Shown here: positions 33,729-41,588 of the stretch, one piece after another
Numbering within the stretch: position 1 is the first letter of the stretch
Layout: each line of letters opens with the position of its first letter
Source of the DNA: Saccharothrix violaceirubra
Lineage (GTDB): Bacteria; Actinomycetota; Actinomycetes; Mycobacteriales; Pseudonocardiaceae
Direction of reading: 5' to 3'
Assembly (NCBI RefSeq): GCF_014203755.1
Contig: NZ_JACHJS010000001.1
Coordinates: 496,001 to 560,000, forward strand
DNA length: 64,000 nucleotides
The notes under the pieces: model-generated
What the model was told of the DNA's origin: nothing
Database searches by the model: none
What the model saw: only the letters and a program-made list of their open reading frames with translations
Program-made: the position numbers and the translations under genes

Positions 33729-34633
33729 CTCTGCTCCAGACGTCCCGTCCACACGGCGTGCCTCGACACCGTCGACCTCCTGCCTATCGCCCCGCGCTGG
33801 GCCAGCACCACCGGCATCCGGAGGAAGACTTCGCCGACGACCTGCACGCGCAGCCCGAAGCGGAAGTTCCACGCGGCCGGCACGCGGCGTCGGAGCGGGA
33901 GGACGAGGGTCAGCGCGACGAACCGGGCCAGTTGGGCCGCCGCGATCCCGGCGGGGGCGCAGCGCAGGAGCATGAGCAGGCGGTTGCGCTCGTTCCAGCG
34001 GTGGAACAGGCGCGAGCCGGGCCGGGTGCTGGCGCCGTGGCGGTGCCGCACGCGGGCGGGCGAGGTGATCACCCGGTGGCCGGCCAGGCGCAGGCGCCAG
34101 GAGGTGTCCGTGTCCTCGTAGTAGCAGAAGAATTCCTTCGGGACGCCACCCGCCCGCTTCAGCGCCGCCGTCCTGACGAGCGCGGCACCGCCGTTGAACC
34201 CGAAGACGTCCCCCTCGCCGGTGTGGTCCGCACCGTGGCCGTCCTCGGTGAGCTTGACGCCGACGGACTGCGTCCGGCCGTCGTGGAGCACGATCGTCGA
34301 CGAGACGGCGGCGGCGCCCGGGTCGTCGTCCAGGGCCTGTTCGAGGGTGGCCAACCAGTCGGGCGCGGGCTCGGCGTCGTCGTTGAGCCAGGCGACGAAC
34401 TCGGTGTCGATCCGGTCGAGGGCCGCCGCCAGTGCGCCCGCGTAGCCCACGTTCGCGGGCAGCCGGACGGCGGTCTCCGGGCGGGCGGCCAGGACGTCGG
34501 CGGTGCCGTCGTCGGACGCGTTGTCGACGACGATCGTCCTATGTGGACGTTGGTGTTGAAGGGCGTCCAGGCACGGGCCCACGTGGTCGCGGCCCCGCCA
34601 GGTCACGACGACCACCGTGCTGCGGATCGACAC
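33725..34633 (-). CDS. GT2-family glycosyltransferase
   Basis: 302 residues: STVVVVTWRGRDHVGPCLDAL, VVDNASDDGT, AWLNDDAEP (metal-site acidic residues) and FCYYEDTDTSWRLRLAGHRV, the conserved E-D-D region of rhamnosyl-type GT2 enzymes. The C-terminal 60 residues are basic and partly hydrophobic (FVALTLVLPLRRR), a likely membrane-contacting helix. The GTG start lies only 20 bases from the divergent GT4 gene, so at least one transcript must be nearly leaderless. Confidence 0.88.
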   Translation of the reverse strand: MSIRSTVVVVTWRGRDHVGPCLDALQHQRPHRTIVVDNASDDGTADVLAARPETAVRLPANVGYAGALAAALDRIDTEFVAWLNDDAEPAPDWLATLEQALDDDPGAAAVSSTIVLHDGRTQSVGVKLTEDGHGADHTGEGDVFGFNGGAALVRTAALKRAGGVPKEFFCYYEDTDTSWRLRLAGHRVITSPARVRHRHGASTRPGSRLFHRWNERNRLLMLLRCAPAGIAAAQLARFVALTLVLPLRRRVPAAWNFRFGLRVQVVGEVFLRMPVVLAQRGAIGRRSTVSRHAVWTGRLEQR

Positions 34634-34653
34634 GGCGTGAGACGGTACGCGAC

Positions 34654-35688
34654 GTGCCGAACCTCGTCGTGCTCACCGAGCAGTTGCTGGCCCCGGTGCC
34701 CGGGGGCACCGGGCGGTACACCCGTGAGCTGGCGCGCGCGCTGGCCGCGACCGCACCGGCCGGCTGGACCGTGACCGGGGTGGTCGGTCGGCACGCGGAC
34801 GTCGAAGCCGCCCGCATCCCCGGTGTCCTGGGGCCGCGGGTGCTGCCGTTGCCCCGACGGGCGCTGGTCGCGGCCTGGGAACGCGGTGTGCCGCTGTGGC
34901 CCGGCGGGGACGCGGTGCACGCGCCTACCCCGCTGGCGCCGCCGCGTGGACGGGTTGTCGTGACCGTGCACGACACCGTGCCGTGGACGCACCCCGAGAC
35001 CTTGACGCCGCGCGGCGCGGCGTGGCACCGGAAGGTGATCGAGAGGGCCGCCGCGCGGGCGTCCGCGCTCGTGGTGCCGACCCGGGCCGTCGCGGACGAA
35101 CTGCGCTCGTTCGTGTCGCTCCGGGCCCCGGTGCACGTCGTCGGCAACGGCGTGACGGACCTCGGCGAGGCCGTCCCGGTGGACGTGCCGGAGCGGTACG
35201 TGCTGGCCGTGGGCACGATCGAACCCCGGAAAGGTCTGGTGGACCTGTCCCGCGCCTGTGCCGAGATCGGGGTGCCGTTGGTCGTCGTCGGGCCCCAAGG
35301 GTGGGGCGGGGTCGACCTGCGGGCGCCGCACGTGCGGTTGTTGGGCCGGTTGAGCGACGCCCGACTGGCCTACGTGCTCCGTCGTGCGTCGGTGCTCGCC
35401 GCGCCGAGCCTGGCCGAGGGCTTCGGGCTGCCCCTCGTGGAGGCGATGGCGGCCGGTGTGCCGGTCGTGCACTCGGACGCGCCGGCATTGGTCGAGGTCG
35501 CCGGCGGGGCCGGGGTCGCGTTCCCGCGCGGCTCGGTGCCCGGACTCGTCGCCGCGCTCAGGTCCGTTTTGTTCGATGAGGCGCTTTCGGGACTTTTGGT
35601 CGCGGACGGTCGGCAGCGTGCCGAGGCGTTCACCTGGGAGAATGCCGCCAGGGCCGTTTGGGCGATCCACCAGGCCGGCGGCCGGTGA
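34654..35688 (+). CDS. GT4-family glycosyltransferase
   Basis: 344 residues from GTG (VPNLVVLTEQLLAPVPGGTGRYT). GT-B layout: the glycine-rich acceptor loop GGTGRYT, the hinge YVLAVGTIEPRKGLVDL and the donor site SLAEGFGLPLVEAMAAGVPVV. The start at 34654 sits in the 20-base divergent gap; upstream frames would overlap the other strand's GT2 start. Similar in build to the next gene and to the 28-kb GT4 gene, so the region has gathered several mannosyl/glucosyl-type transferases. Donor unknown. Confidence 0.88.
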   Translation: MPNLVVLTEQLLAPVPGGTGRYTRELARALAATAPAGWTVTGVVGRHADVEAARIPGVLGPRVLPLPRRALVAAWERGVPLWPGGDAVHAPTPLAPPRGRVVVTVHDTVPWTHPETLTPRGAAWHRKVIERAAARASALVVPTRAVADELRSFVSLRAPVHVVGNGVTDLGEAVPVDVPERYVLAVGTIEPRKGLVDLSRACAEIGVPLVVVGPQGWGGVDLRAPHVRLLGRLSDARLAYVLRRASVLAAPSLAEGFGLPLVEAMAAGVPVVHSDAPALVEVAGGAGVAFPRGSVPGLVAALRSVLFDEALSGLLVADGRQRAEAFTWENAARAVWAIHQAGGR

Positions 35689-35746
35689 CGCAACGTTTGG
35701 GCAAATCGTCGGCGACGCTCCTGAACGCCGCCGTACGCTTCACCGC

Positions 35747-36883
35747 GTGTCACCCGTCGAACCCAGCGTGCTGATCGACGCCACCGCCGTGCCCGCGGAC
35801 CGCGGTGGCGTCGGTCGGTACGTCGATTCGCTCGTCGCCGCGCTCGACGCCGACGGTGCCCGGCTGAGCGTCGTGTGCCAGACGCGCGACGCCGACCTGT
35901 ACACGCGCCTGGCCCCGCACTCGCGGGTCGTGCCCGCCGCCGAGGCCGTCGCCGCCCGGACCGCGCGGCTGACCTGGGAGCAGGCGTCGCTGCCCCGACT
36001 GGCCGCCCGGCTCGGCGTGGACGTGGTGCACTCGCCGCACTACACGATGCCGTTGGCGGGCCGCGTCCCGTCCGTGGTGACCTTGCACGACGCCACGTTC
36101 TTCACCGACGCCGTGCTGCACTCCTCGGTGAAGGCCCGCTTCTTCCGGGCCTGGACGCGCGCCTCGTTGAAGCGCGCCGCGCTGTGCATCGTGCCGTCGC
36201 GGGCCACCGCCGACGAGCTGACGCGCGTGGCCGGTGCGGACCGGCGGCTGCTGCACGTGGCGCAGCACGGCGTGGACACCGACCGCTTCCACCCGCCGAC
36301 GCCTGTCGAGACGGCCACCGTGCGGCGGCTCCTGAGCCTGGGCACCGCGCCTTACGTGGCTTTCCTCGGGGCGTTGGAACCGCGCAAGAACGTGCCGGCG
36401 TTGATCCGGGGGTTCGCGCAGGCCGTGCGCGACCTGTCCCGCCCGCCGGCGCTGGTGCTGGCCGGCCAGCCGGGGTGGGACGGCCAGGTGGAACGCGCGC
36501 TCGACGCCGTGCCGCACCGGATCCGCGTGATCAGGGCGGGCTACCTGCCGTTCGAGCACCTGTCGGGTTTCCTGGGCGGTGCGGAACTCGTGGCCTACCC
36601 GTCGTTGGGCGAGGGGTTCGGCCTGCCGGTGCTGGAGGCCATGGCCAGCGGTGCCTGCGTGCTGACCACCCGCCGGCTGTCCCTGCCGGAGGTGGGCGGC
36701 GACGCCGTCGCGTACTGCGGCGTGGGTGCCGGGGACATCGCCTCGGCGTTGCGCGACCTCCTGGCCGACCCGACCCGCCGTGACGTCCTGTCGTCCGCCG
36801 CGCAGGTCCGGGCCAAGTCCTTCTCGTGGTCCACTTCGGCCACCCTGCACCGCATGGCCTACGCCACCGCCACTCGCCCCTGA
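35747..36883 (+). CDS. GT4-family glycosyltransferase
   Basis: 378 residues from GTG (VSPVEPSVLIDATAVPADRGGVGRYVD). Acceptor loop GGVGRYV, hinge VAFLGALEPRKNVPALIRGFA, donor motif SLGEGFGLPVLEAMASGACVL. Separated from the preceding GT4 by 58 bases on the same strand. Its TGA is followed immediately by the inverted-repeat element at 36884-37038. It closes the accessory polysaccharide gene group before the conserved backbone resumes. Confidence 0.88.
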   Translation: MSPVEPSVLIDATAVPADRGGVGRYVDSLVAALDADGARLSVVCQTRDADLYTRLAPHSRVVPAAEAVAARTARLTWEQASLPRLAARLGVDVVHSPHYTMPLAGRVPSVVTLHDATFFTDAVLHSSVKARFFRAWTRASLKRAALCIVPSRATADELTRVAGADRRLLHVAQHGVDTDRFHPPTPVETATVRRLLSLGTAPYVAFLGALEPRKNVPALIRGFAQAVRDLSRPPALVLAGQPGWDGQVERALDAVPHRIRVIRAGYLPFEHLSGFLGGAELVAYPSLGEGFGLPVLEAMASGACVLTTRRLSLPEVGGDAVAYCGVGAGDIASALRDLLADPTRRDVLSSAAQVRAKSFSWSTSATLHRMAYATATRP

Positions 36884-37038
36884 CCCGCGAGTCATACGTT
36901 CAGACACCGCGAGTTGTGCGTTCGAGCACCGCGAATCCTCCACTCGGACACCCCGAAATACGCACTCGGGCTGCCCGAGTGCACATTTCGCGGTGTCCCA
37001 ATGCACATTTCGTGGTGTCCCAACGCATGACTCGCGGG
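36884..37038. repeat. Inverted-repeat intergenic element, copy 1
   Basis: Begins directly after a stop codon. Ends are CCCGCGAGTCATACGTT and the reverse complement of CCCGCGAGTCATGCGTT (one mismatch in 17). The interior consists of degenerate ~22-base monomers ending in a GACACCG-like motif, first in one orientation and then inverted, so the RNA would fold back on itself over the full 155 bases. It is followed after 18 bases by the palindrome of the next gene. Confidence 0.85.
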
Positions 37039-37056
37039 ATCGCGTGGTTGTGGTGC

Positions 37057-37073
37057 ATACCCCTAGGGGGTAT
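37057..37073. promoter_or_regulatory. CsoR/RicR-like copper-responsive operator
   Basis: Perfect palindrome ATACCCC-TAG-GGGGTAT, the G/C-tract dyad typical of CsoR-family operators, ten bases before the ATG of the DUF4396 membrane protein. It should place that gene under copper (or related thiol/metal) control. No csoR gene is in the window. Confidence 0.75.
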
Positions 37074-37082
37074 GTTGGCAGC

Positions 37083-37526
37083 ATGGGTACAGGATGGAAG
37101 GTGGCGACGTCCGCCACACTGCACTGCCTCACCGGGTGTGCCATCGGCGAGGTGCTGGGCATGGTCCTCGGCACCGCGATCGGGCTGCCGGCCTGGGGCA
37201 CGGTCGCGTTGTCGGTCGCCCTGGCGTTCTTCTTCGGGTACGCGCTCACGTTGCGCGGCGTCCTCAAGGCCGGCATCGGGTTCGGCGCGGCGGTCAAGCT
37301 CGCGCTCGCGGCCGACACCGTGTCGATCCTCGTCATGGAGATCGTGGACAACGCCGTGATGGTCGTCGTCCCCGGTGCCATGGACGCGGGCCTCGGCAGC
37401 GTCCTCTTCTGGGGCGCGCTGGCGTTCTCGCTGGTCGTGGCATTCGTGCTGACGGTGCCGGTCAACCGGTGGCTGATCGCACGCGGCAAGGGACACGCCG
37501 TGGTCCACCACGTGCACCACCACTAG
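37083..37526 (+). CDS. DUF4396-like integral membrane protein
   Basis: 147 residues with four hydrophobic helices (AIGEVLGMVLGTAIGLPAW, TVALSVALAFFFGYAL, LALAADTVSILVMEIVDNAVMVVV, VLFWGALAFSLVVAFVLTV) and a histidine-rich C-terminus (HAVVHHVHHH) that could bind a metal. It also has cysteines in HCLTGCAIGEV, where CxxxC in the first helix could hold copper. With the CsoR-type palindrome just upstream, a role in copper or metal handling is a fair inference. The TAG is one base before the next gene's GTG. Confidence 0.8.
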   Translation: MGTGWKVATSATLHCLTGCAIGEVLGMVLGTAIGLPAWGTVALSVALAFFFGYALTLRGVLKAGIGFGAAVKLALAADTVSILVMEIVDNAVMVVVPGAMDAGLGSVLFWGALAFSLVVAFVLTVPVNRWLIARGKGHAVVHHVHHH

Positions 37527-37527
37527 G

Positions 37528-38391
37528 GTGTCGCGGGTGACGCGCTACGGAGACGACCTGGCGGTGGTGACCGTCACCTACTCGCCCGGCGGGACGCTCG
37601 ACCGCTTCCTGGAGACGCTCGCCGACGCCACCACCCGGCCGGTCCGCGTGGTGCTCGCCGACAACGGCTCCGCGGACGGTGTCCCCGAACGGGCCGCCGA
37701 GGCGCACGACCACGTGACGTTCCTGCCCACCGGCGGCAATCTCGGCTACGGGGCGGCGGCCAACCACGGCGTCGCCTCGCTGCCGGACGACGTCGGCTGG
37801 GTCGTCGTGGCCAACCCGGACCTCGAATGGGGCGCGGGCAGCCTCGACGCCCTGCTGGCGGCCACCAAGCGCTGGCCGCGCGGCGGCGCGTTCGGCCCGC
37901 TGATCCGCGAACCCGACGGCGAGGTCTACCCGTCGGCCCGCCTGCTGCCCTCGATCGGCCGGGGCGTCGGGCACGCCGCGTTCGGCAAGATCTGGCCGGG
38001 CAACCCGTGGACCCGCGAGTACCGCCAGGAGCAGGCCGCCGTCCGCGAGCGCACCGCCGGGTGGCTGTCCGGGTCGTGCCTGCTGCTGCGACGCGAGGCG
38101 TTCGACTCGGTGGACGGGTTCGACCCGCGCTACTTCATGTACTTCGAGGACGTCGACCTCGGCGACCGCCTGGTCAAGGCCGGGTGGCTCAACGTGTACG
38201 CGCCCGAGGCGCAGGTCGTGCACATCGGCGGCGTGTCGACGGCCAAGTCGTCACAACGGATGCTCGCCGCCCACCACAGCAGCGCCTACCGCTACCTGGC
38301 CGACCGCCACCGCGGTCTGGTCCACGCGCCGCTGCTGCTCGCCGTGCGCGCCGGTCTGGCCCTGCGCCTGAAGCTGGTGTCCCGGCGCTGA
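37528..38391 (+). CDS. wbbL: GT2-family glycosyltransferase, probable rhamnosyltransferase (WbbL-like)
   Basis: 287 residues; the GTG at 37537 is an alternative start. Motifs are VVTVTYSPGGTLDRFLETL, ADNGSADG, VANPDLEW and YFMYFEDVDLGDRLVKAG. The TYSPG and NPDLEW segments and the position next to the sugar-nucleotide pyrophosphorylase match M. tuberculosis WbbL (Rv3265c), which adds rhamnose to decaprenyl-PP-GlcNAc in the arabinogalactan linker. There rmlD is adjacent; here rmlD is 15 kb away across the accessory insertion. Confidence 0.85.
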   Translation: MSRVTRYGDDLAVVTVTYSPGGTLDRFLETLADATTRPVRVVLADNGSADGVPERAAEAHDHVTFLPTGGNLGYGAAANHGVASLPDDVGWVVVANPDLEWGAGSLDALLAATKRWPRGGAFGPLIREPDGEVYPSARLLPSIGRGVGHAAFGKIWPGNPWTREYRQEQAAVRERTAGWLSGSCLLLRREAFDSVDGFDPRYFMYFEDVDLGDRLVKAGWLNVYAPEAQVVHIGGVSTAKSSQRMLAAHHSSAYRYLADRHRGLVHAPLLLAVRAGLALRLKLVSRR

Positions 38392-38395
38392 CGGG

Positions 38396-38773
38396 TCACT
38401 CGCCGCCGAGGCGGCCCGCCAGTCCCGGGGGCCGCTGCTGGTCGGGCCCGCCGGACAGCCGTTGCGACAGGCTCGGCCGGCTCGCCACCTGCTGGACAGT
38501 CGGGATCGGACCCGGCGCGACGCGTTGTTCCGGCTCCACCCTGGGCAGGGGGGTGGTCTGGTCGGGGAACTGCCCCGCCGCGGTGCGTGCCGACAGGACC
38601 ATCGTGGTCTCCGGGTCGGCGGTGCGCGGGTCGACGGCCTCGACCACCGTGCGCGGGATCTGCTGGGTGGCCGACGAATCCATCGGCGACGTCATGTTGT
38701 CCGGCGTCACGACGTGGCCGCCGCGGGCACGGGCACGGGCGAGCGCGGCGTCGGCCCGAGCGCGGGGGTCCAT
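38396..38773 (-). CDS. Conserved actinobacterial hypothetical protein
   Basis: 125 residues starting at ATG 38773 with AGGAGAG upstream. It begins MDPRARADAALARARARGGHVVTPDN and continues TSPMDSSATQQIPRTVVEAVD. This ARARARG-VVTPDN-TSPMD-TQQIPR pattern is familiar as a conserved Pseudonocardiales/mycobacterial protein of unknown function. It is basic at the N-terminus, Pro/Gln-rich and probably disordered at the C-terminus, and has no membrane segment. It is divergent from the sugar-nucleotide pyrophosphorylase gene; the 149-base gap must hold promoters for both. Confidence 0.75.
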   Translation of the reverse strand: MDPRARADAALARARARGGHVVTPDNMTSPMDSSATQQIPRTVVEAVDPRTADPETTMVLSARTAAGQFPDQTTPLPRVEPEQRVAPGPIPTVQQVASRPSLSQRLSGGPDQQRPPGLAGRLGGE

Positions 38774-38922
38774 GCGGATCTCTCCTGCGTTGCCTGGGCC
38801 GGCGGGGCGCCGGCGGGGGGTGGGCGGGTGGCGCGACACCGGACCACCGCCCGTGTCGCCGAAGTGCTTCTGCCAGAGTATTCGCATCTACCGGTAGAAG
38901 TAAGCCGAGGAGGAAAAACGGC

Positions 38923-39999
38923 ATGTCGCCGCTGATCGGCGCGGAGGCGGTGGTCCTGGTCGGTGGCAAGGGCACCCGGCTCCGTCCACTGACGCTGTCC
39001 GCTCCCAAGCCCATGCTGCCGACCGCCGGGGTGCCGTTCCTGACCCACCTGCTGTCCCGCATCCGGGAAGTCGGCATCACGCACGTCGTCCTCGGCACGT
39101 CGTACAAGGCCGAGGTCTTCCAGGAGTACTTCGGCGACGGCGCGGCCCTCGGCCTCGAACTGGAGTACGTGGTGGAGGAGGTGCCGCTGGACACCGCCGG
39201 CGCCATCCGCAACGTCGCGCACAGGCTGCGCGAGCCCGACGTGCTGGTGTTCAACGGCGACATCCTGTCCGGCGTCGACCTGCGCGGCGTCGTCGAGACG
39301 CACCGGTCGACGCAGGCCGACGTCACGTTGCACCTGGTCAAGGTGGACGACCCGCGTCGGTTCGGCTGCGTGCCGACCGACGCCGAGGGTCGCGTGACGG
39401 CGTTCCTGGAGAAGACGGAGAACCCACCGACCGACCAGATCAACGCGGGTTGCTACGTGTTCCGCCGTGAGGTGATCGACGCCATCCCGGTCGGGCGGCC
39501 GGTGTCGGTGGAGCGGGAGACGTTCCCGGGTCTGCTCGAAGCGGGTGCACGTGTGCAAGGACACGTGGACACGTCCTACTGGCTCGACCTCGGCACGCCC
39601 GCCGCCTTCGTCAAGGGCTCGGCCGACCTGGTGCGCGGCATCGCGCCGTCGGCCGCCGTGGAATCCCCCGGTGAAGCCGTCGTGCTGGCCGGTGCCCGGG
39701 TCGACCCGGGCGCCGTGCTGACCGGCGGCACGACCGTCGGCGCCGGTTGCACCGTCGCGGCCGGCGCGGTGCTGGACGGTGCCGTCCTGTTCGACGGTGC
39801 CGTGGTCGGCGAGAACGCGAAGGTCAGCCGCTCGGTGCTCGGCGCGGGCGCGCTGGTGCAGACCGAGGCCGTGGTGCGCGACGCGGTCATCGGCGACCAG
39901 GCGGTCGTCGGCGCCCGCTGCGAACTGCTGGACGGCGTGCGGGTGTGGCCGGGCGTCGCACTGCCCGAGGGTGGGGTGCGGTTCTCGGCCGATGCCTGA
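38923..39999 (+). CDS. Mannose-1-phosphate guanylyltransferase family nucleotidyltransferase
   Basis: 358 residues. The N-terminal nucleotidyltransferase domain has GGKGTRLRPLT (14-24), then KPMLPTAGVPFLTHLL, FNGDILSG and ENPPTDQINAGCYVF. A C-terminal left-handed beta-helix (about 250-358) of hexapeptide repeats follows (VDPGAVLTGG, VGAGCTVAAGAVLDGAVLFDGAVVG). It makes an NDP-sugar, GDP-mannose by synteny with M. tuberculosis Rv3264c; glucose-1-P uridylyl or thymidylyl transfer is the alternative. An excellent GAGGAGG precedes the ATG. The stop overlaps the glycosylase start. Confidence 0.85.
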   Translation: MSPLIGAEAVVLVGGKGTRLRPLTLSAPKPMLPTAGVPFLTHLLSRIREVGITHVVLGTSYKAEVFQEYFGDGAALGLELEYVVEEVPLDTAGAIRNVAHRLREPDVLVFNGDILSGVDLRGVVETHRSTQADVTLHLVKVDDPRRFGCVPTDAEGRVTAFLEKTENPPTDQINAGCYVFRREVIDAIPVGRPVSVERETFPGLLEAGARVQGHVDTSYWLDLGTPAAFVKGSADLVRGIAPSAAVESPGEAVVLAGARVDPGAVLTGGTTVGAGCTVAAGAVLDGAVLFDGAVVGENAKVSRSVLGAGALVQTEAVVRDAVIGDQAVVGARCELLDGVRVWPGVALPEGGVRFSADA

Positions 40000-40879
40000 G
40001 TCGCGCAGGACGTGGGCGCCGACGTTCCCCTTGGACGTCGGCGCCCTCCTGCGTCCGCTGCGGCGTGGTCCCGGCGACCCGTCGTTCAGCGCGGTCGACG
40101 GCGTGCGGCTCGCGGCGAACACGCCGACCGGGCCGGGCACCCTGCGGCTGACCAGGGCGGACGTCGTCACGGCGCAGGCGTGGGGCGACGGCGCCGAGTG
40201 GCTGCTCGACCGGGTGCCCGCGTTGCTGGGCGCGGACGACGACGACTCCGGGTTCGTCGGGCACCACCCGTTGATCACCGAGACCCGGCGCCGCCTGCCC
40301 GGCCTCCGGCTCGGCGCGACGGGCCGGGTGTGGGACGCGCTGCTGCCGGCCGTGCTGGAGCAGAAGGTCACCGGCACCGAGGCGCACCGGTCGTACGCGG
40401 CGTTGTGCCGCCGGTTCGGTGCGCCCGCGCCCGGCACGCCGGGCATGTTCGTGCCGCCGACCCCGCGTGCCCTGCTCGCCGTCACCGACTGGGAGTGGCA
40501 CGCGGCGGGGGTCGACGGCGCCCGACGTCGGACGCTCATCGCCGCCGCTCAGGTGGCGCACCGCCTGGAGACGGATCTTCGTGGCGAAGAGGGCCGCACG
40601 TTGCTGCGCAAGGTGCCCGGCATCGGCGTGTGGACGGCCGCGGAAGTCGCCCAACGCGCCTGGGGCGACCCGGACGCGGTCAGCTTCGGCGACTACCACC
40701 TGGCCAACCTGGTCGGTGAAGCCCTGCTGGGCCAACGGATCGACGACGACGAGATGGCCGTGGTGCTCGCGCCTTACGCACCCCAACGCCAGCGTGCCGT
40801 CCGCTATATCGAGTCCTCGGGCTTCCGGCGCGAACGCCGGGCCCCACGCTTCTCCCCGCGCGACTACCGCACCCACTGA
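39992..40879 (+). CDS. DNA-3-methyladenine glycosylase II-like (HhH-GPD) protein
   Basis: 295 residues; base-excision repair of alkylated bases. The helix-hairpin-helix and Gly/Pro/Asp loop are LLRKVPGIGVWTAAEVAQRAWGDPDAVSFGDYH, with the catalytic aspartate in SFGDYH. The upstream ALLPAVLEQKVTGTEAHRSY helix is the usual AlkA substrate-pocket element. The N-terminal ~100 residues form the divergent AlkA-type lobe. The ATG lies inside the preceding gene (8-base overlap). Its TGA abuts the second inverted-repeat element. Confidence 0.88.
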   Translation: MPESRRTWAPTFPLDVGALLRPLRRGPGDPSFSAVDGVRLAANTPTGPGTLRLTRADVVTAQAWGDGAEWLLDRVPALLGADDDDSGFVGHHPLITETRRRLPGLRLGATGRVWDALLPAVLEQKVTGTEAHRSYAALCRRFGAPAPGTPGMFVPPTPRALLAVTDWEWHAAGVDGARRRTLIAAAQVAHRLETDLRGEEGRTLLRKVPGIGVWTAAEVAQRAWGDPDAVSFGDYHLANLVGEALLGQRIDDDEMAVVLAPYAPQRQRAVRYIESSGFRRERRAPRFSPRDYRTH

Positions 40880-41068
40880 CCCGCGAGTCCTCCGCTCAGG
40901 CACTCCGAAATACGCGTCCAGACACCCTGAAATACGCACCCGGACAGTGGGAGCGGGTGCCTGAACGCACGACTCGCGGTGCCTGAACGCATAACTCGCG
41001 GTGTCCGAACGCACGACTCGGGGTGTCCGAGTGCGTATTTCAGGGTGTCCGAGTGGAGGACTCGCGGG
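40880..41068. repeat. Inverted-repeat intergenic element, copy 2
   Basis: Starts right after the glycosylase stop. Ends are CCCGCGAGTCCTCCGCTC and the inverse of CCCGCGAGTCCTCCACTC (one mismatch in 18). The interior has about three forward and five inverted ~22-base monomers over 189 bases. The right arm runs into the convergent Nudix gene and encodes its last nine residues (RESSTRTP and stop). Confidence 0.85.
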
Positions 41069-41588
41069 CCGAGGCGAAGAGGGGGACCAGGTCGGGGGAG
41101 TCGGGCGGGGGCGCGGACAGCGGCCACCAGGCCAGGTCGGTGGACTCGGCGCTGCGCACCGGCGGCGCGTCGGTCAAGGACCGCACCAGGAAACGGACGT
41201 CGAAGTGCCGCGTCGGCACGCCGAGCGAACACGTGATCGGGTGCACGTCCAGGTGGATCGGCGTCGGCGAGATCACCAGGTCGGCGATCCCCGACTCCTC
41301 CCGCGCCTCGCGCAACGCCGCGTCCTCCAGGCTCGCGTCGCCCGGCTCGCAGTGCCCGCCCAACTGCACCCAACGCCCGATGCGCGGGTGCAAGGTCAGC
41401 AACGCCCGCGTGCCCGTGGCGTCGAGCACCAACGACGACGCGGTCAGGTGGCCGGGCGCGCACGACCGCGCGCACGCGTCCTCACGAGCGGCCAAGAAGC
41501 CCAGATAGGCGTGGCGCAAGGCTTCCTGTGCGGCGGACGGCGCCACCCACTCCGACAACGTCGACACCGCCGACGAGTGCAGGCTCAC
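41040..41588 (-). CDS. Nudix hydrolase
   Basis: 182 residues from GTG ([18 protein letters not shown]) that overlaps the fbiB stop. The Nudix box is [25 protein letters not shown]: the first glutamate of the consensus is an aspartate and the loop is one residue longer, a common variant that keeps REAREESG. Substrate is unknown (ADP-ribose or nucleotide-sugar type). The C-terminal residues RESSTRTP are encoded by the inverted-repeat element, so the ancestral stop was probably replaced. Confidence 0.87.
   Translation of the reverse strand: MSLHSSAVSTLSEWVAPSAAQEALRHAYLGFLAAREDACARSCAPGHLTASSLVLDATGTRALLTLHPRIGRWVQLGGHCEPGDASLEDAALREAREESGIADLVISPTPIHLDVHPITCSLGVPTRHFDVRFLVRSLTDAPPVRSAESTDLAWWPLSAPPPDSPDLVPLFASARESSTRTP

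Noticed and set aside
36884..37038. Possible CRISPR array
   Set aside because: The repeats are contiguous, degenerate and inverted half-way; there are no unique spacers and no cas genes.
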